A stretch of 64,000 nucleotides of DNA, from NCBI RefSeq assembly GCF_018604545.1, contig NZ_CP075896.1, positions 2,356,001 to 2,420,000 of the forward strand, given 5' to 3'. Position 1 is the stretch's first letter; the number at the start of each line of letters is the position of its first letter. The notes under the pieces are model-generated. The model did not search any database. It was not told the origin of the DNA and saw only the letters and a list, made by a program, of their open reading frames with translations. This DNA comes from Streptomyces koelreuteriae. Lineage in GTDB: Bacteria; Actinomycetota; Actinomycetes; Streptomycetales; Streptomycetaceae. Positions 1 through 6,970 of this stretch are shown in pieces. A program made the position numbers and the translations under genes.

Positions 1-21
1 GGCCGGAGCGGTGAGCTGCAT
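1..21 (-). CDS. Possible 5' end of a gene running off the left edge
   Basis: On the minus strand an ATG at 21-19 opens a frame (M-Q-L-T-A-P-A) that continues beyond the window. A GGGAG stretch lies about 9 bases upstream of it. Only seven codons are visible, so the product cannot be named. It follows the small membrane-protein gene on the same strand and could be co-transcribed with it under the TetR-type operators at 294-363, but this is inference. Confidence 0.3.
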
Positions 22-86
22 GATGGTCGACTCCCAGTCGGGTCGAAGGGAACGGTGGTCGGCGGGCCTGAGCCGGTGGGCCCGGG

Positions 87-254
87 TCAGTGGGCCTGCG
101 TGTGACGCCGGCGGCTGTGGCGCTCGCGGATCGCGAAGATGCCGAGCCAGGCGGCGATGACCACGCCGGCGGCGACGGAGAAGGTGAGCGGCGCGTGGGC
201 CACGGTGCCCAGCACGACTCCCAGCAGCAGGAGCGCGGCGACGATGAACAGCAT
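87..254 (-). CDS. Small hydrophobic membrane protein, 55 aa
   Basis: An ATG at 254 on the minus strand opens a 55-codon frame ending in TGA at 87-89. The product begins MLFIVAALLLLGVVLGTV, has a second hydrophobic stretch (about residues 25-42), and ends in a basic tail with an RERHSRRR run. This is the pattern of a two-helix bitopic membrane peptide with a cytoplasmic positive end. It diverges from the TetR regulator at 370, and both operator-like repeats lie in the 115 bp between them, so the regulator plausibly controls it. No family is recognised. It is too short for most gene callers. The coherent hydrophobic product and the sensible context favour a real gene. Confidence 0.65.
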   Translation of the reverse strand: MLFIVAALLLLGVVLGTVAHAPLTFSVAAGVVIAAWLGIFAIRERHSRRRHTQAH

Positions 255-293
255 GGGTACAGCCCCCAGGGTTTCGGTGAACGGTTGTGGTTA

Positions 294-306
294 CAGTTGT
301 TCACTG
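294..306. promoter_or_regulatory. Operator-like repeat 1 upstream of the TetR gene
   Basis: CAGTTGTTCACTG is a near-palindrome (CAGTT...CACTG) and repeats with one change at 351-363. It lies in the divergent intergenic region between the 55-aa membrane protein and the TetR regulator. The half-sites resemble GTGAAC-type operators of FabR/DesT-like fatty-acid regulators, but that resemblance is from memory. Confidence 0.5.
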
Positions 307-350
307 ACTTCCCAGTCTAGCGTCTCCTATGACTTTTCAATTCCAGAGAA

Positions 351-363
351 CAGTTGTTAACTG
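351..363. promoter_or_regulatory. Operator-like repeat 2, perfect palindrome
   Basis: CAGTTGTTAACTG has perfect 5-bp arms (CAGTT/AACTG) around a GTT centre and ends 6 bp before the TetR start codon. It is the second copy of the 294-306 motif, with 57 bp between the start points of the two copies. Its position suggests negative autoregulation. Confidence 0.55.
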
Positions 364-369
364 CATGGT

Positions 370-1008
370 ATGAGTCACACCCTCGGCATCCGGCAGGCCC
401 AGAAACAGAAGACCCGGCAGGCACTCCTGGACGCGGCCCTGGGGCTGCTGGAGGAGCAGAGCCTGAGCAGCCTGGGGCTGCGCGAGGTCACGCGCGCCGT
501 CGGTGTCGCCCCGACGGCCTTCTACCGCCACTTCCGCTCCACGGCGGATCTGGGCGTGGCCCTGGTCGAGGAGGCGCTGGGCAGCCTGCACCCGATGATC
601 CGGACGACGGTGTCCACGACCGGCGACCACGAGGAACGCATCACCCGCGCCATCGAGCTGATTGCCCGTCATGTCGACGGGTACCCCGCGCATGTCCGAT
701 TCATCGCCCGTGAACGGCACGGCGGAGTCCAGCCGGTACGGGAGGCGATACGGGAGCAACTGGTGCGTTTCGCCCAGGAGGTCAAGGAGGAGCTGGCCAA
801 GGACTCGGTGTCCGAGGGGTGGACCGAGGACGACCTGCTGATGCTCGCGCACCTCTACGTCGACCAGATGCTGATCACGGCGTCGCTCTTCCTGGAGGCG
901 CTGGAGGGCCCGGAGAAGGAGCGTGCGGAGCGGACGCGGCACGTCACACAGGTGGCGACCCGCCAGATGCGGCTGATCGGCCTCGGCCGCCACCACTGGC
1001 TGGACTGA
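370..1008 (+). CDS. TetR-family transcriptional regulator (FabR/DesT-like)
   Basis: This 212-residue protein has a typical TetR layout. An N-terminal helix-turn-helix (about residues 15-60) carries the family-like stretch LREVTRAVGVAPTAFYRHF, and a helical ligand-binding and dimerisation domain follows. The close spacing of HTH and FYRHF, and the overall length, resemble the FabR/DesT branch that senses acyl-CoA and controls membrane-lipid desaturation. The ligand is inferred only. It is transcribed away from the 55-aa membrane protein. Two copies of a CAGTTGTTNACTG motif sit immediately upstream, which suggests autoregulation and control of the divergent gene or genes. A hairpin at 1029-1063 probably ends the transcript. 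Confidence 0.85.
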   Translation: MSHTLGIRQAQKQKTRQALLDAALGLLEEQSLSSLGLREVTRAVGVAPTAFYRHFRSTADLGVALVEEALGSLHPMIRTTVSTTGDHEERITRAIELIARHVDGYPAHVRFIARERHGGVQPVREAIREQLVRFAQEVKEELAKDSVSEGWTEDDLLMLAHLYVDQMLITASLFLEALEGPEKERAERTRHVTQVATRQMRLIGLGRHHWLD

Positions 1009-1028
1009 CCTCCCGCGCACAACGCACC

Positions 1029-1063
1029 GGGGCGGCACGCCCGTTCGCCGAGCACGCCGCCCC
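1029..1063 (+). terminator. Hairpin terminator after the TetR gene
   Basis: GGGGCGGC (1029-1036) pairs with GCCGCCCC (1056-1063) across a 19-nt loop, 21 bp past the TetR stop codon. It has no T-tract, as is usual in Streptomyces. It may serve both directions, since the lipoprotein gene converges from the right. Confidence 0.5.
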
Positions 1064-1109
1064 TGTCGTATCCCGGAGGGTCCCGTCGGCCCCTCCGTAC
1101 CCTCTACGC

Positions 1110-1496
1110 CTACTGCTCCTTCTGCGCCTGCGGGGTCTGCTGCCCCTGCCCGCCCGAGGCCTGACCACCGCCGCCCGGCCCGCCGCAGCCGCCGCCCTGG
1201 CCACCGCCGGGGCCGCCCTGAGCGCCGCCTGGCGCACCGCTGGGCGCACCCGAAGGCGCCCCGGACGGCGTACCCGACGGCATACCCGATGGCTTCGAAC
1301 CCCCGGAAGCGGCGCCCGACGGCGCACCGGACGGAGCCCCCGAAGGCGCACCCGACGGCGCCTGGCACGCCTGCTGCTGTCCGGAGTCGCCGCCGCTGTT
1401 CGAGGACGACGAGGAGTCACCCGAGCCGCAGGCCGCCAGAGCGAGGGGCGACAACGCCAGCAGGGCCACGGCAGGAAGGAGACGGGCACGCTTCAT
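1110..1496 (-). CDS. Secreted lipoprotein with Pro-Ser-Gly-Ala repeats
   Basis: The product is 128 residues from ATG at 1496, chosen because MKRARLLPAVALLALSPLA is an ideal signal peptide ending in a lipobox (L-A-A-C). An in-frame Met 16 codons upstream lacks this logic. After the lipidated Cys comes a Ser/Gly linker, then about ten PSGA or PSGM/PSGT units, then a Gly/Gln-rich tail with GGPGGGG-type runs. There is no globular domain. The mature part looks like an extended, disordered surface segment that could span the cell wall. No family is recognised. The repeat number is likely to vary between strains because the DNA itself is tandemly repetitive (about 1210-1360). Confidence 0.75.
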   Translation of the reverse strand: MKRARLLPAVALLALSPLALAACGSGDSSSSSNSGGDSGQQQACQAPSGAPSGAPSGAPSGAASGGSKPSGMPSGTPSGAPSGAPSGAPGGAQGGPGGGQGGGCGGPGGGGQASGGQGQQTPQAQKEQ

Positions 1497-1605
1497 GAGA
1501 GACAGCTCCAGGGAGGATGAGGAAGTCCTGAGGCGAGCACTCAACCAACGCCGCTCAGGACTCCCCTCGGGACGCCCTGTGATCTGCCTGTCAGTGAGGC
1601 AAAAT

Positions 1606-2466
1606 TCAGCCGAGCCTGACCCGGGCGAGCTGCCGGGACTGGGCGACCAGGCGGTCGGCGCTGTCCCAGACCTCGGCGTCCTCCTCCAGGAAGCCGCCGG
1701 CGAGGTTGCGTGTGGTGATCGAGACGCGCAGGGGGCCCGGTGCCGGGCGGCAGCGGACGTGCACGGTCAGCTCGACGGTGGGGACCCAGCCCTTCAGCCC
1801 GATCTCGAAGGCGGTGGGCGGCAGGGCGTCCACCGCGAGCAGCAAGGAGAGCGGGTCGTGGTCGCGGCCGTCCGCGAGACCGAACCAGGCGCGCATCTCG
1901 CCCTTGCCGGACGGTTGCCCGAGGGCCCAGCCCAGCGTCGAAGGGTCCAGCTTGAGCATCAGACGGTCGGCGATGGCCGAGCTGCCGTCGACGGGGGCCG
2001 GCCCGTCCTCGGGGCCGAAGCAGTGCTCCATCGGCGGGATCGCGGGCGGCTGGGCCGTCGTACGGACGTCGTCGGGCAGGGCGTCCAGGTCGCCGTAGGA
2101 GGCGAGGACGCGGATGCGTTCGACCTCGCGGCCCTCGTCGTCGTACTGGAAGAGGGAGGCCTGGCCGGTCGACAGGGTGCGGCCGGTGCGGACGAGGTCC
2201 GTGCGGACGACCGCCGGGCCGGGCTGGGATGCGGTCAGGTAGTGCGCCGAGATGGTGAACGGGTCGGCATGCGGCAGGGCGTCCGCGAGCGCGCGGCCCA
2301 GGACGGCCAGCAGATAGCCGCCGTTGACGGCACTGATGATCGTCCAGCCGGCGGAGAGGTCGATGTCGTAGACGCCGGGCGCACGGGGGGTGAGCGCGGT
2401 GTCGCGGTCGAACTCGCTGTCGCCGATCGTGGCCCGGACGTCCGGGGCGGTGGCTGCTTCTGGCAT
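1606..2466 (-). CDS. Acyl-CoA thioesterase (TesB-like double hot-dog)
   Basis: The 286-residue product starts at ATG 2466; the frame is open further upstream but contains no sensible start. It resembles thioesterase-superfamily proteins of the TesB type: an N-terminal hot-dog half with WTIISAVNGGYLLAVLGRAL (about residues 40-60) and a C-terminal half with a second beta-rich hot-dog ending in DRLVAQSRQLARV. Such enzymes hydrolyse acyl-CoA thioesters in the cytosol. A 17-bp palindrome lies 17 bp upstream of the start, suggesting control by a TetR-type repressor not encoded next to it. Confidence 0.75.
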   Translation of the reverse strand: MPEAATAPDVRATIGDSEFDRDTALTPRAPGVYDIDLSAGWTIISAVNGGYLLAVLGRALADALPHADPFTISAHYLTASQPGPAVVRTDLVRTGRTLSTGQASLFQYDDEGREVERIRVLASYGDLDALPDDVRTTAQPPAIPPMEHCFGPEDGPAPVDGSSAIADRLMLKLDPSTLGWALGQPSGKGEMRAWFGLADGRDHDPLSLLLAVDALPPTAFEIGLKGWVPTVELTVHVRCRPAPGPLRVSITTRNLAGGFLEEDAEVWDSADRLVAQSRQLARVRLG

Positions 2467-2483
2467 GGCTGAACAGTACAAGA

Positions 2484-2500
2484 ACCGACTACTAAGCGGT
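2484..2500. promoter_or_regulatory. 17-bp palindromic operator candidate
   Basis: ACCGACTACTAAGCGGT fits ACCGnnTAnTAnnCGGT, an inverted repeat with matching outer ACCG/CGGT and inner TA/TA positions. It lies just upstream of the thioesterase start, where a repressor would block transcription. The cognate regulator is unknown. Confidence 0.5.
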
Positions 2501-2539
2501 AGCTTTTCTCGCTCGGCCCGCGCCCCCGACTTGGTGAGA

Positions 2540-2910
2540 CATGGGCAACTTCTCAGTGGGACGACCTGTTCGGCACCGGCGACCATGTGCGGCAGGCGGC
2601 CGATCTGGGCGCCGACGGCACGGGCGGTATCGCGCTGAACCGGCGTCGAGCTGCTGCCCGGCTACCCCGGCTCGGCGAAGGCGGTCCGCCCCCGGGGGCT
2701 GGGCGAGCGCGACTCGCTCGCCGCGCGGAGCCCCGCCCTGCGTGCCGGGGAACGACCCGTACACGCTGCTCCGCGAGGCGCCCGTCCCGCCGCGGCTCGC
2801 GCTGTGCCTCTCCGGCCGGCCGCACGACGGCTACGAGGACGCCGTGGCGCTCGAGCACGCCGCGAAGGCCCCGACGACCGTGCATGTGGCTGACGGCGAT
2901 GACGGGCCGC
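2540..2910 (+). pseudogene. Possible decayed coding remnant
   Basis: This 450-bp gap holds no intact gene. Three plus-strand segments read like protein but lie in different frames: 2557-2640 (WDDLFGTGDHVRQAADLGAD), 2645-2740 (VELLPGYPGSAKAVRPRGLG) and 2751-2905 (ends LSGRPHDGYEDAVALEHAAK). A patchwork of this kind is expected from a gene broken by frameshifts. I cannot name the ancestor. Chance coding-like composition at this GC content is a serious alternative. Confidence 0.25.
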
Positions 2911-2917
2911 GTGCCCG

Positions 2918-3610
2918 TCACGGCAGGACGGGCTCCTCCTCCTCGCTCACCGTGGACCGCCGGTGCCAGGCCCGCGGGGCTCGCCAGTGGTACCGCATCG
3001 CGAGCAGCCGCAGGACGAAGCCGGTGATCACCGCGAGGGCGCTGGTCAGCGGGGACAGGGCGTCGTACCGGATGCACAGCACCACGATGGTGGAGCCGAC
3101 GATCGCCGGGACCGCGTAGAGGTCGCGGTCCCAGCGCAGCAGGGAGGGCACCTCGTTGGCGAGCACGTCCCGCAGCACTCCCCCGCCCACCGCGGTGGCC
3201 ATGCCCAGGCACGCGGAGGCGGTCAGGCCGAGCCCGTACTCGTACGCCTTCGTCGTCCCGGCGACGCAGAACAGGCCGAGGCCGGCCGCGTCGAAGACGT
3301 TCACGGCGACCTGGATGCGTTCCACATGGGGGTGCAGGAAGAAGACGAGGAGGGTGGCGAGCAGCGGGGTGAGGAAGTACCCCAGGTCCGTGAAGGCGGC
3401 GGGCGGCACCGCCCCGATGACCAGGTCGCGGAAGAGACCGCCGCCCAGTGCGGTGACCTCGGCGAGGACGGCCATGCCGAACACGTCGAAGTTCTTCCGG
3501 ACGGCCAGCAGGGCGCCGGAGATCGCGAAGACGAAGATGCCGATCAGCTCGAGCGAGTGCTGGACGGACGGGGTGAAGAGTTCCTGGAGCACCCGAACAT
3601 TTTTACCCAC
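2918..3610 (-). CDS. TRIC-family cation channel protein (UPF0126/YadS type)
   Basis: This 230-residue membrane protein has about seven hydrophobic segments in two similar halves, each carrying a glycine-rich signature: ALGGGLFRDLVIG near residue 54 and AVGGGVLRDVLAN near residue 141. This internal duplication is the hallmark of the bacterial TRIC/UPF0126 family, whose members are trimeric potassium-permeable channels. The C-terminus is charged (SEEEEP). The GTG at 3610 is used; it lies directly against the opp operon terminator, so no Shine-Dalgarno sequence is evident and a later GTG at 3592 cannot be excluded. Confidence 0.8.
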   Translation of the reverse strand: MGKNVRVLQELFTPSVQHSLELIGIFVFAISGALLAVRKNFDVFGMAVLAEVTALGGGLFRDLVIGAVPPAAFTDLGYFLTPLLATLLVFFLHPHVERIQVAVNVFDAAGLGLFCVAGTTKAYEYGLGLTASACLGMATAVGGGVLRDVLANEVPSLLRWDRDLYAVPAIVGSTIVVLCIRYDALSPLTSALAVITGFVLRLLAMRYHWRAPRAWHRRSTVSEEEEPVLP

Positions 3611-3612
3611 GG

Positions 3613-3650
3613 CCGAGCCCCCGCCCCCCGAGTGAGGGGCGGGGGCTCGG
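3613..3650 (-). terminator. Strong hairpin terminator of the opp operon
   Basis: CCGAGCCCCCGCCCC (3613-3627) and GGGGCGGGGGCTCGG (3636-3650) form a perfect 15-bp stem with an 8-nt loop, 6 bp beyond the stop codon of the last ATPase gene. Confidence 0.8.
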
Positions 3651-3656
3651 GCGGAA

Positions 3657-4793
3657 TCACTTCTCGACGGAGGGAGTGGTCTTCTCCGCGGCGGCCTTGT
3701 GGGCCGAGATCAGCAGCTCGGTGTCCTGCGGCTGCTGGTCCTCGAAGTTCTCCGGGTGGTGGCAGGCGACGCGCTGCCCGGCCCGCAGCTCCTTGAGCGG
3801 CGGCTCGGTCGTCTTGCAGATCTGGGTCGCCTTCCAGCACCGGGTGTGGAAACGGCAGCCGCTCGGCGGGGCGATCGGCGAGGGCACGTCGCCCCTGAGC
3901 AGGATGCGCCCGCTCTTGGTGCCCCGGCGCTTCGGATCCGGTATCGGCACAGCCGACAGCAGGGCCTTGGAATACGGGTGCATCGGCGACTTGTACAGCT
4001 TGTCGCGATCGGCCAGCTCGACGATCTTGCCGAGGTACATCACCGCGATCCGGTCCGAGACGTGCCGGACGACCGACAGGTCGTGCGCGATGATCACGTA
4101 CGTCAGGCCCAGTTCCTCCTGAAGGTCGTCCAGCAGGTTCACCACCTGCGCCTGGATCGACACGTCCAGCGCGGAGACCGGCTCGTCGGCCACGACCAGC
4201 TTGGGGTTGAGCGCGAGCGCGCGGGCGATGCCGATGCGCTGGCGCTGGCCGCCGGAGAACTCGTGCGGATAGCGGTTGTAGTGCTCGGGGTTGAGGCCGA
4301 CCACCGACAGCAGCCGCTGGACCTCCTTCTTCACGCCGCCCTCGGGCTCGACGCCCTGGAGCCTGAAGGGGGCGCCGACGATCGTGCCGATCGTGTGCCG
4401 GGGGTTCAGCGAGGAGTAGGGGTCCTGGAAGATCATCTGCACATCACGGCGCATCGGGCGCAGATCGCTCGTGCCGAGGTGTGTGATGTCCTTGCCCTCG
4501 AACTCGACCGAGCCGCCGGTCGGTTCGAGCAGCCGGGTGATCAGCCGGCCCATGGTGGACTTGCCGCAGCCCGACTCGCCCACGACGCCGAGCGTCTCGC
4601 CGCTGCGGACCTCGAAGTCGATGCCGTCGACGGCGCGCACCGCGCCGGTCTGCCGCTGGAGCAGGCCCTTGCGGATCGGGAAGTGCTTCTGCAGGCCGGT
4701 GACCTTCAGCAGGATCTCGCCGTCGGCGGCGGAGTCCTTGGTGAGGGTGGCCCCGCTGGTGTCCGGTTTGGTCACCGGTTTCTCGTCGCTCAC
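3657..4793 (-). CDS. oppF: Oligopeptide ABC transporter ATP-binding protein (OppF-like)
   Basis: This 378-residue ATPase has Walker A GESGCGKST, signature SGGQRQR and Walker B VVADEPVSALD, followed by the oligopeptide C-terminal region with the Cys-containing motif SGCRFHTRCWKA seen in OppD/DppD-type subunits. It would energise import of peptides through the two membrane permeases of the operon. The GTG at 4793 overlaps the stop of the preceding gene by 4 bp (GTGA), indicating translational coupling. A longer open frame upstream is a shadow of oppD. Confidence 0.9.
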   Translation of the reverse strand: MSDEKPVTKPDTSGATLTKDSAADGEILLKVTGLQKHFPIRKGLLQRQTGAVRAVDGIDFEVRSGETLGVVGESGCGKSTMGRLITRLLEPTGGSVEFEGKDITHLGTSDLRPMRRDVQMIFQDPYSSLNPRHTIGTIVGAPFRLQGVEPEGGVKKEVQRLLSVVGLNPEHYNRYPHEFSGGQRQRIGIARALALNPKLVVADEPVSALDVSIQAQVVNLLDDLQEELGLTYVIIAHDLSVVRHVSDRIAVMYLGKIVELADRDKLYKSPMHPYSKALLSAVPIPDPKRRGTKSGRILLRGDVPSPIAPPSGCRFHTRCWKATQICKTTEPPLKELRAGQRVACHHPENFEDQQPQDTELLISAHKAAAEKTTPSVEK

Positions 4794-5872
4794 AGCTTCG
4801 GCGCAATCTCTTCGGTCCAGATACGCTCCCGCTGCTCCTGGGTCATGTGGCAGGCGGCCCAGTGACCGCCGCCGACCTCGGTCAGCTCGGGGCGGACCGT
4901 GCGGGTGACGTTGTCCTTCGGGAGGTCCGCGTACGGGCAGCGCGGGTTGAAGGCGCAGCCGGACGGGAGGTTGATGAGGGAGGGCGGAGCCCCCTTGATC
5001 GGGATGAGCCGGTCGGTCTCCTCCCGGTCCATACGCGGCATCGAGCCGAGCAGACCCCAGGTGTAGGGGTGCCGGGGCTCGGAGAACACGTCCTCGGCGG
5101 AACCGCGCTCCACGCACCGGCCGCCGTACATGACCAGCAGGTCGTCGGCCATCTCGGCGACCACACCCAGGTCGTGGGTGATCATGATGACCGCGGAGCC
5201 GAACTCCTTCTGCAGATCATGGATCAGATCGAGGATCTGCGCCTGCACGGTGACGTCCAGGGCGGTGGTCGGCTCGTCGGCGATGAGCAGCTCGGGGTTG
5301 TTCACCAGCGCCATGGCGATCATCGCGCGCTGGCGCATACCGCCGGAGAACTCGTGCGGGTAGCCGTCCACGCGCTTGGCCGGCTCGGGGATGCCGACCC
5401 GGTCGAGCATCTCGACCGCCCGCTGCTTGGCGGCCTTCCTGCTGACGTCGTGGTGGACCCGGTACGCCTCGACGATCTGGTGTCCGACCGAGTAGTAGGG
5501 GTGCATCGCCGACAGCGGGTCCTGGAAGATCATGGCCATCTTCCGGCCGCGCAGCCGCCGTACCTCGTCGGGGTCGGCCGCGATCAGCTCCTGGCCGTCC
5601 AGCCACACCTCGCCGGAGACCTTGGCACGGGCCGAGCGGTGCAGGCCCATCAGCCCGAGGGAGGTGACGGACTTGCCGGAGCCGGACTCGCCCACGATGC
5701 CCAGGGTCTTGCCCTTGCGCACGTCGAAGCTGACGCCGTCCACCGACCTGACCAGACCGTCGTCCGTGTCGAAGTGGATGCGCAGATCCCGTACGGACAG
5801 GAACACGTCGTCCGCGGTGGACGGGGCGACGGGGTCCGGTTCGCCGAGAGCGGCTTTGTCGAGCTTGCTCAC
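4790..5872 (-). CDS. oppD: Oligopeptide ABC transporter ATP-binding protein (OppD-like)
   Basis: This 360-residue ATPase has Walker A GESGSGKSV, Q-loop MIFQDPLSAMHP, signature SGGMRQRAM, Walker B LLIADEPTTALD and H-loop MITHDLGVV. The C-terminal oligopeptide-type extension carries CAFNPRCPY. It partners the downstream OppF subunit to form the heterodimeric motor. The GTG at 5872 overlaps the permease stop by 4 bp and matches the expected N-terminus just before the ABC core. Confidence 0.9.
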   Translation of the reverse strand: MSKLDKAALGEPDPVAPSTADDVFLSVRDLRIHFDTDDGLVRSVDGVSFDVRKGKTLGIVGESGSGKSVTSLGLMGLHRSARAKVSGEVWLDGQELIAADPDEVRRLRGRKMAMIFQDPLSAMHPYYSVGHQIVEAYRVHHDVSRKAAKQRAVEMLDRVGIPEPAKRVDGYPHEFSGGMRQRAMIAMALVNNPELLIADEPTTALDVTVQAQILDLIHDLQKEFGSAVIMITHDLGVVAEMADDLLVMYGGRCVERGSAEDVFSEPRHPYTWGLLGSMPRMDREETDRLIPIKGAPPSLINLPSGCAFNPRCPYADLPKDNVTRTVRPELTEVGGGHWAACHMTQEQRERIWTEEIAPKL

Positions 5873-6927
5873 GAGTACCTCACCCGGGGGTCGATGGCGG
5901 CGTTCACCAGGTCGACGATCAGATTGCAGAAGACGATGAAGAACGCGGCGACCATGGTCACACCCATGATGATGGGCAGGTCGTTCTGCTGGATGGACTG
6001 GATGGCGTAGGCGCCGATGCCCTGCAGCGAGAAGACCGTCTCGGTGAGCACCGCGCTGCCGACCAGCAGACCGAAGTCCATGCCGAAGATCGTGACGATC
6101 GGGGTCAGCGCGGAGCGCAGGCCGTGCTTGGCGACGACCGTGGTCTCCTTCAGACCCTTGGCCCGGGCCGTTCTGATGTAGTCCTCGCCCATCGTCTCCA
6201 GCATGCCCGCCCGGGTGAGCCGGGCGTAGAGAGCCGAGAAGAGGAAGGCGAGGCTGACCCAGGGCAGGATCAGGTGCCAGGCCCATTCCGCGGGGTTCTC
6301 GGTGAAGGGGACGTAGTCGACGCTGTCCCAGATGGGGATCTCGTAGACGAAGAGCGCGAGCAGGATCTGGCCGGTGAAGAAGATCGGGAGCGAGACGCCG
6401 GAGAGGGCGATGAACATGGCGATGCGGTCGATGGGCTTGCCCTTGCGCAGCGCTGAGATCACACCGGTCGTGACACCGAAGACCACCCAGATCACCGCGG
6501 CGCCGACGGCCAGCGAGAAGGAGACGGGGATCCGTTCCTGAAGCTGGGGCCACACCTCGACGTGGTTCTTGAAGGAGTACCCGAAGCAGGGTGCGCTGCA
6601 GTGCGTCGCGTCGGGACCGAACTTGTAGTCGGCGCCGATCACGATGCCCTTGATGAAGTCCCAGTACTGGACGTAGACCGGCTGGTCCAGGCCGAGGTTC
6701 TGCTTGATCGCGGCGACGGACTCGGGGTTCGCGTCCTTGCCGACGTACTGGGTGGCCAACTGGTCGGCCGTCTGGCCCCCGATGCGGGGAACCAGGAAGA
6801 AGATGGCGAAAGTGACTGCGCTGACCACCAGCAGCAACAGCACGGCGCCCATGACGCGTCGGAGGATGTACGCAGCCACAGCTGTACGGCCCCGGGTGGC
6901 CGCGGCGGGATCGTCCGACGCGGCCAC
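5869..6927 (-). CDS. oppB: Oligopeptide ABC transporter permease (OppB-like)
   Basis: This 352-residue integral membrane protein has a first transmembrane helix at about residues 21-46 (YILRRVMGAVLLLLVV), an extracytoplasmic loop containing HCSAPCFG, and further helices. The EAA-type loop is DYIRTARAKGLKE, where the ATPase docks. It starts at GTG 6927, preceded by GAAGG. It follows the peptide-binding lipoprotein gene and is coupled to oppD. The loop cysteine pair (residues about 109 and 113) is compatible with a periplasm-side disulfide, an inference. Confidence 0.88.
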   Translation of the reverse strand: MAASDDPAAATRGRTAVAAYILRRVMGAVLLLLVVSAVTFAIFFLVPRIGGQTADQLATQYVGKDANPESVAAIKQNLGLDQPVYVQYWDFIKGIVIGADYKFGPDATHCSAPCFGYSFKNHVEVWPQLQERIPVSFSLAVGAAVIWVVFGVTTGVISALRKGKPIDRIAMFIALSGVSLPIFFTGQILLALFVYEIPIWDSVDYVPFTENPAEWAWHLILPWVSLAFLFSALYARLTRAGMLETMGEDYIRTARAKGLKETTVVAKHGLRSALTPIVTIFGMDFGLLVGSAVLTETVFSLQGIGAYAIQSIQQNDLPIIMGVTMVAAFFIVFCNLIVDLVNAAIDPRVRYS

Positions 6928-6970
6928 CCGGTGCCTTCACCTGCCTTTCGAAAGGATCCGGCCTGCTGGC

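Noticed and set aside
2541..3119. 192-codon plus-strand frame as a gene
   Set aside because: It runs antisense through the end of the TRIC gene, and its first half is Arg-rich and unnatural; only a short central segment looks coding.
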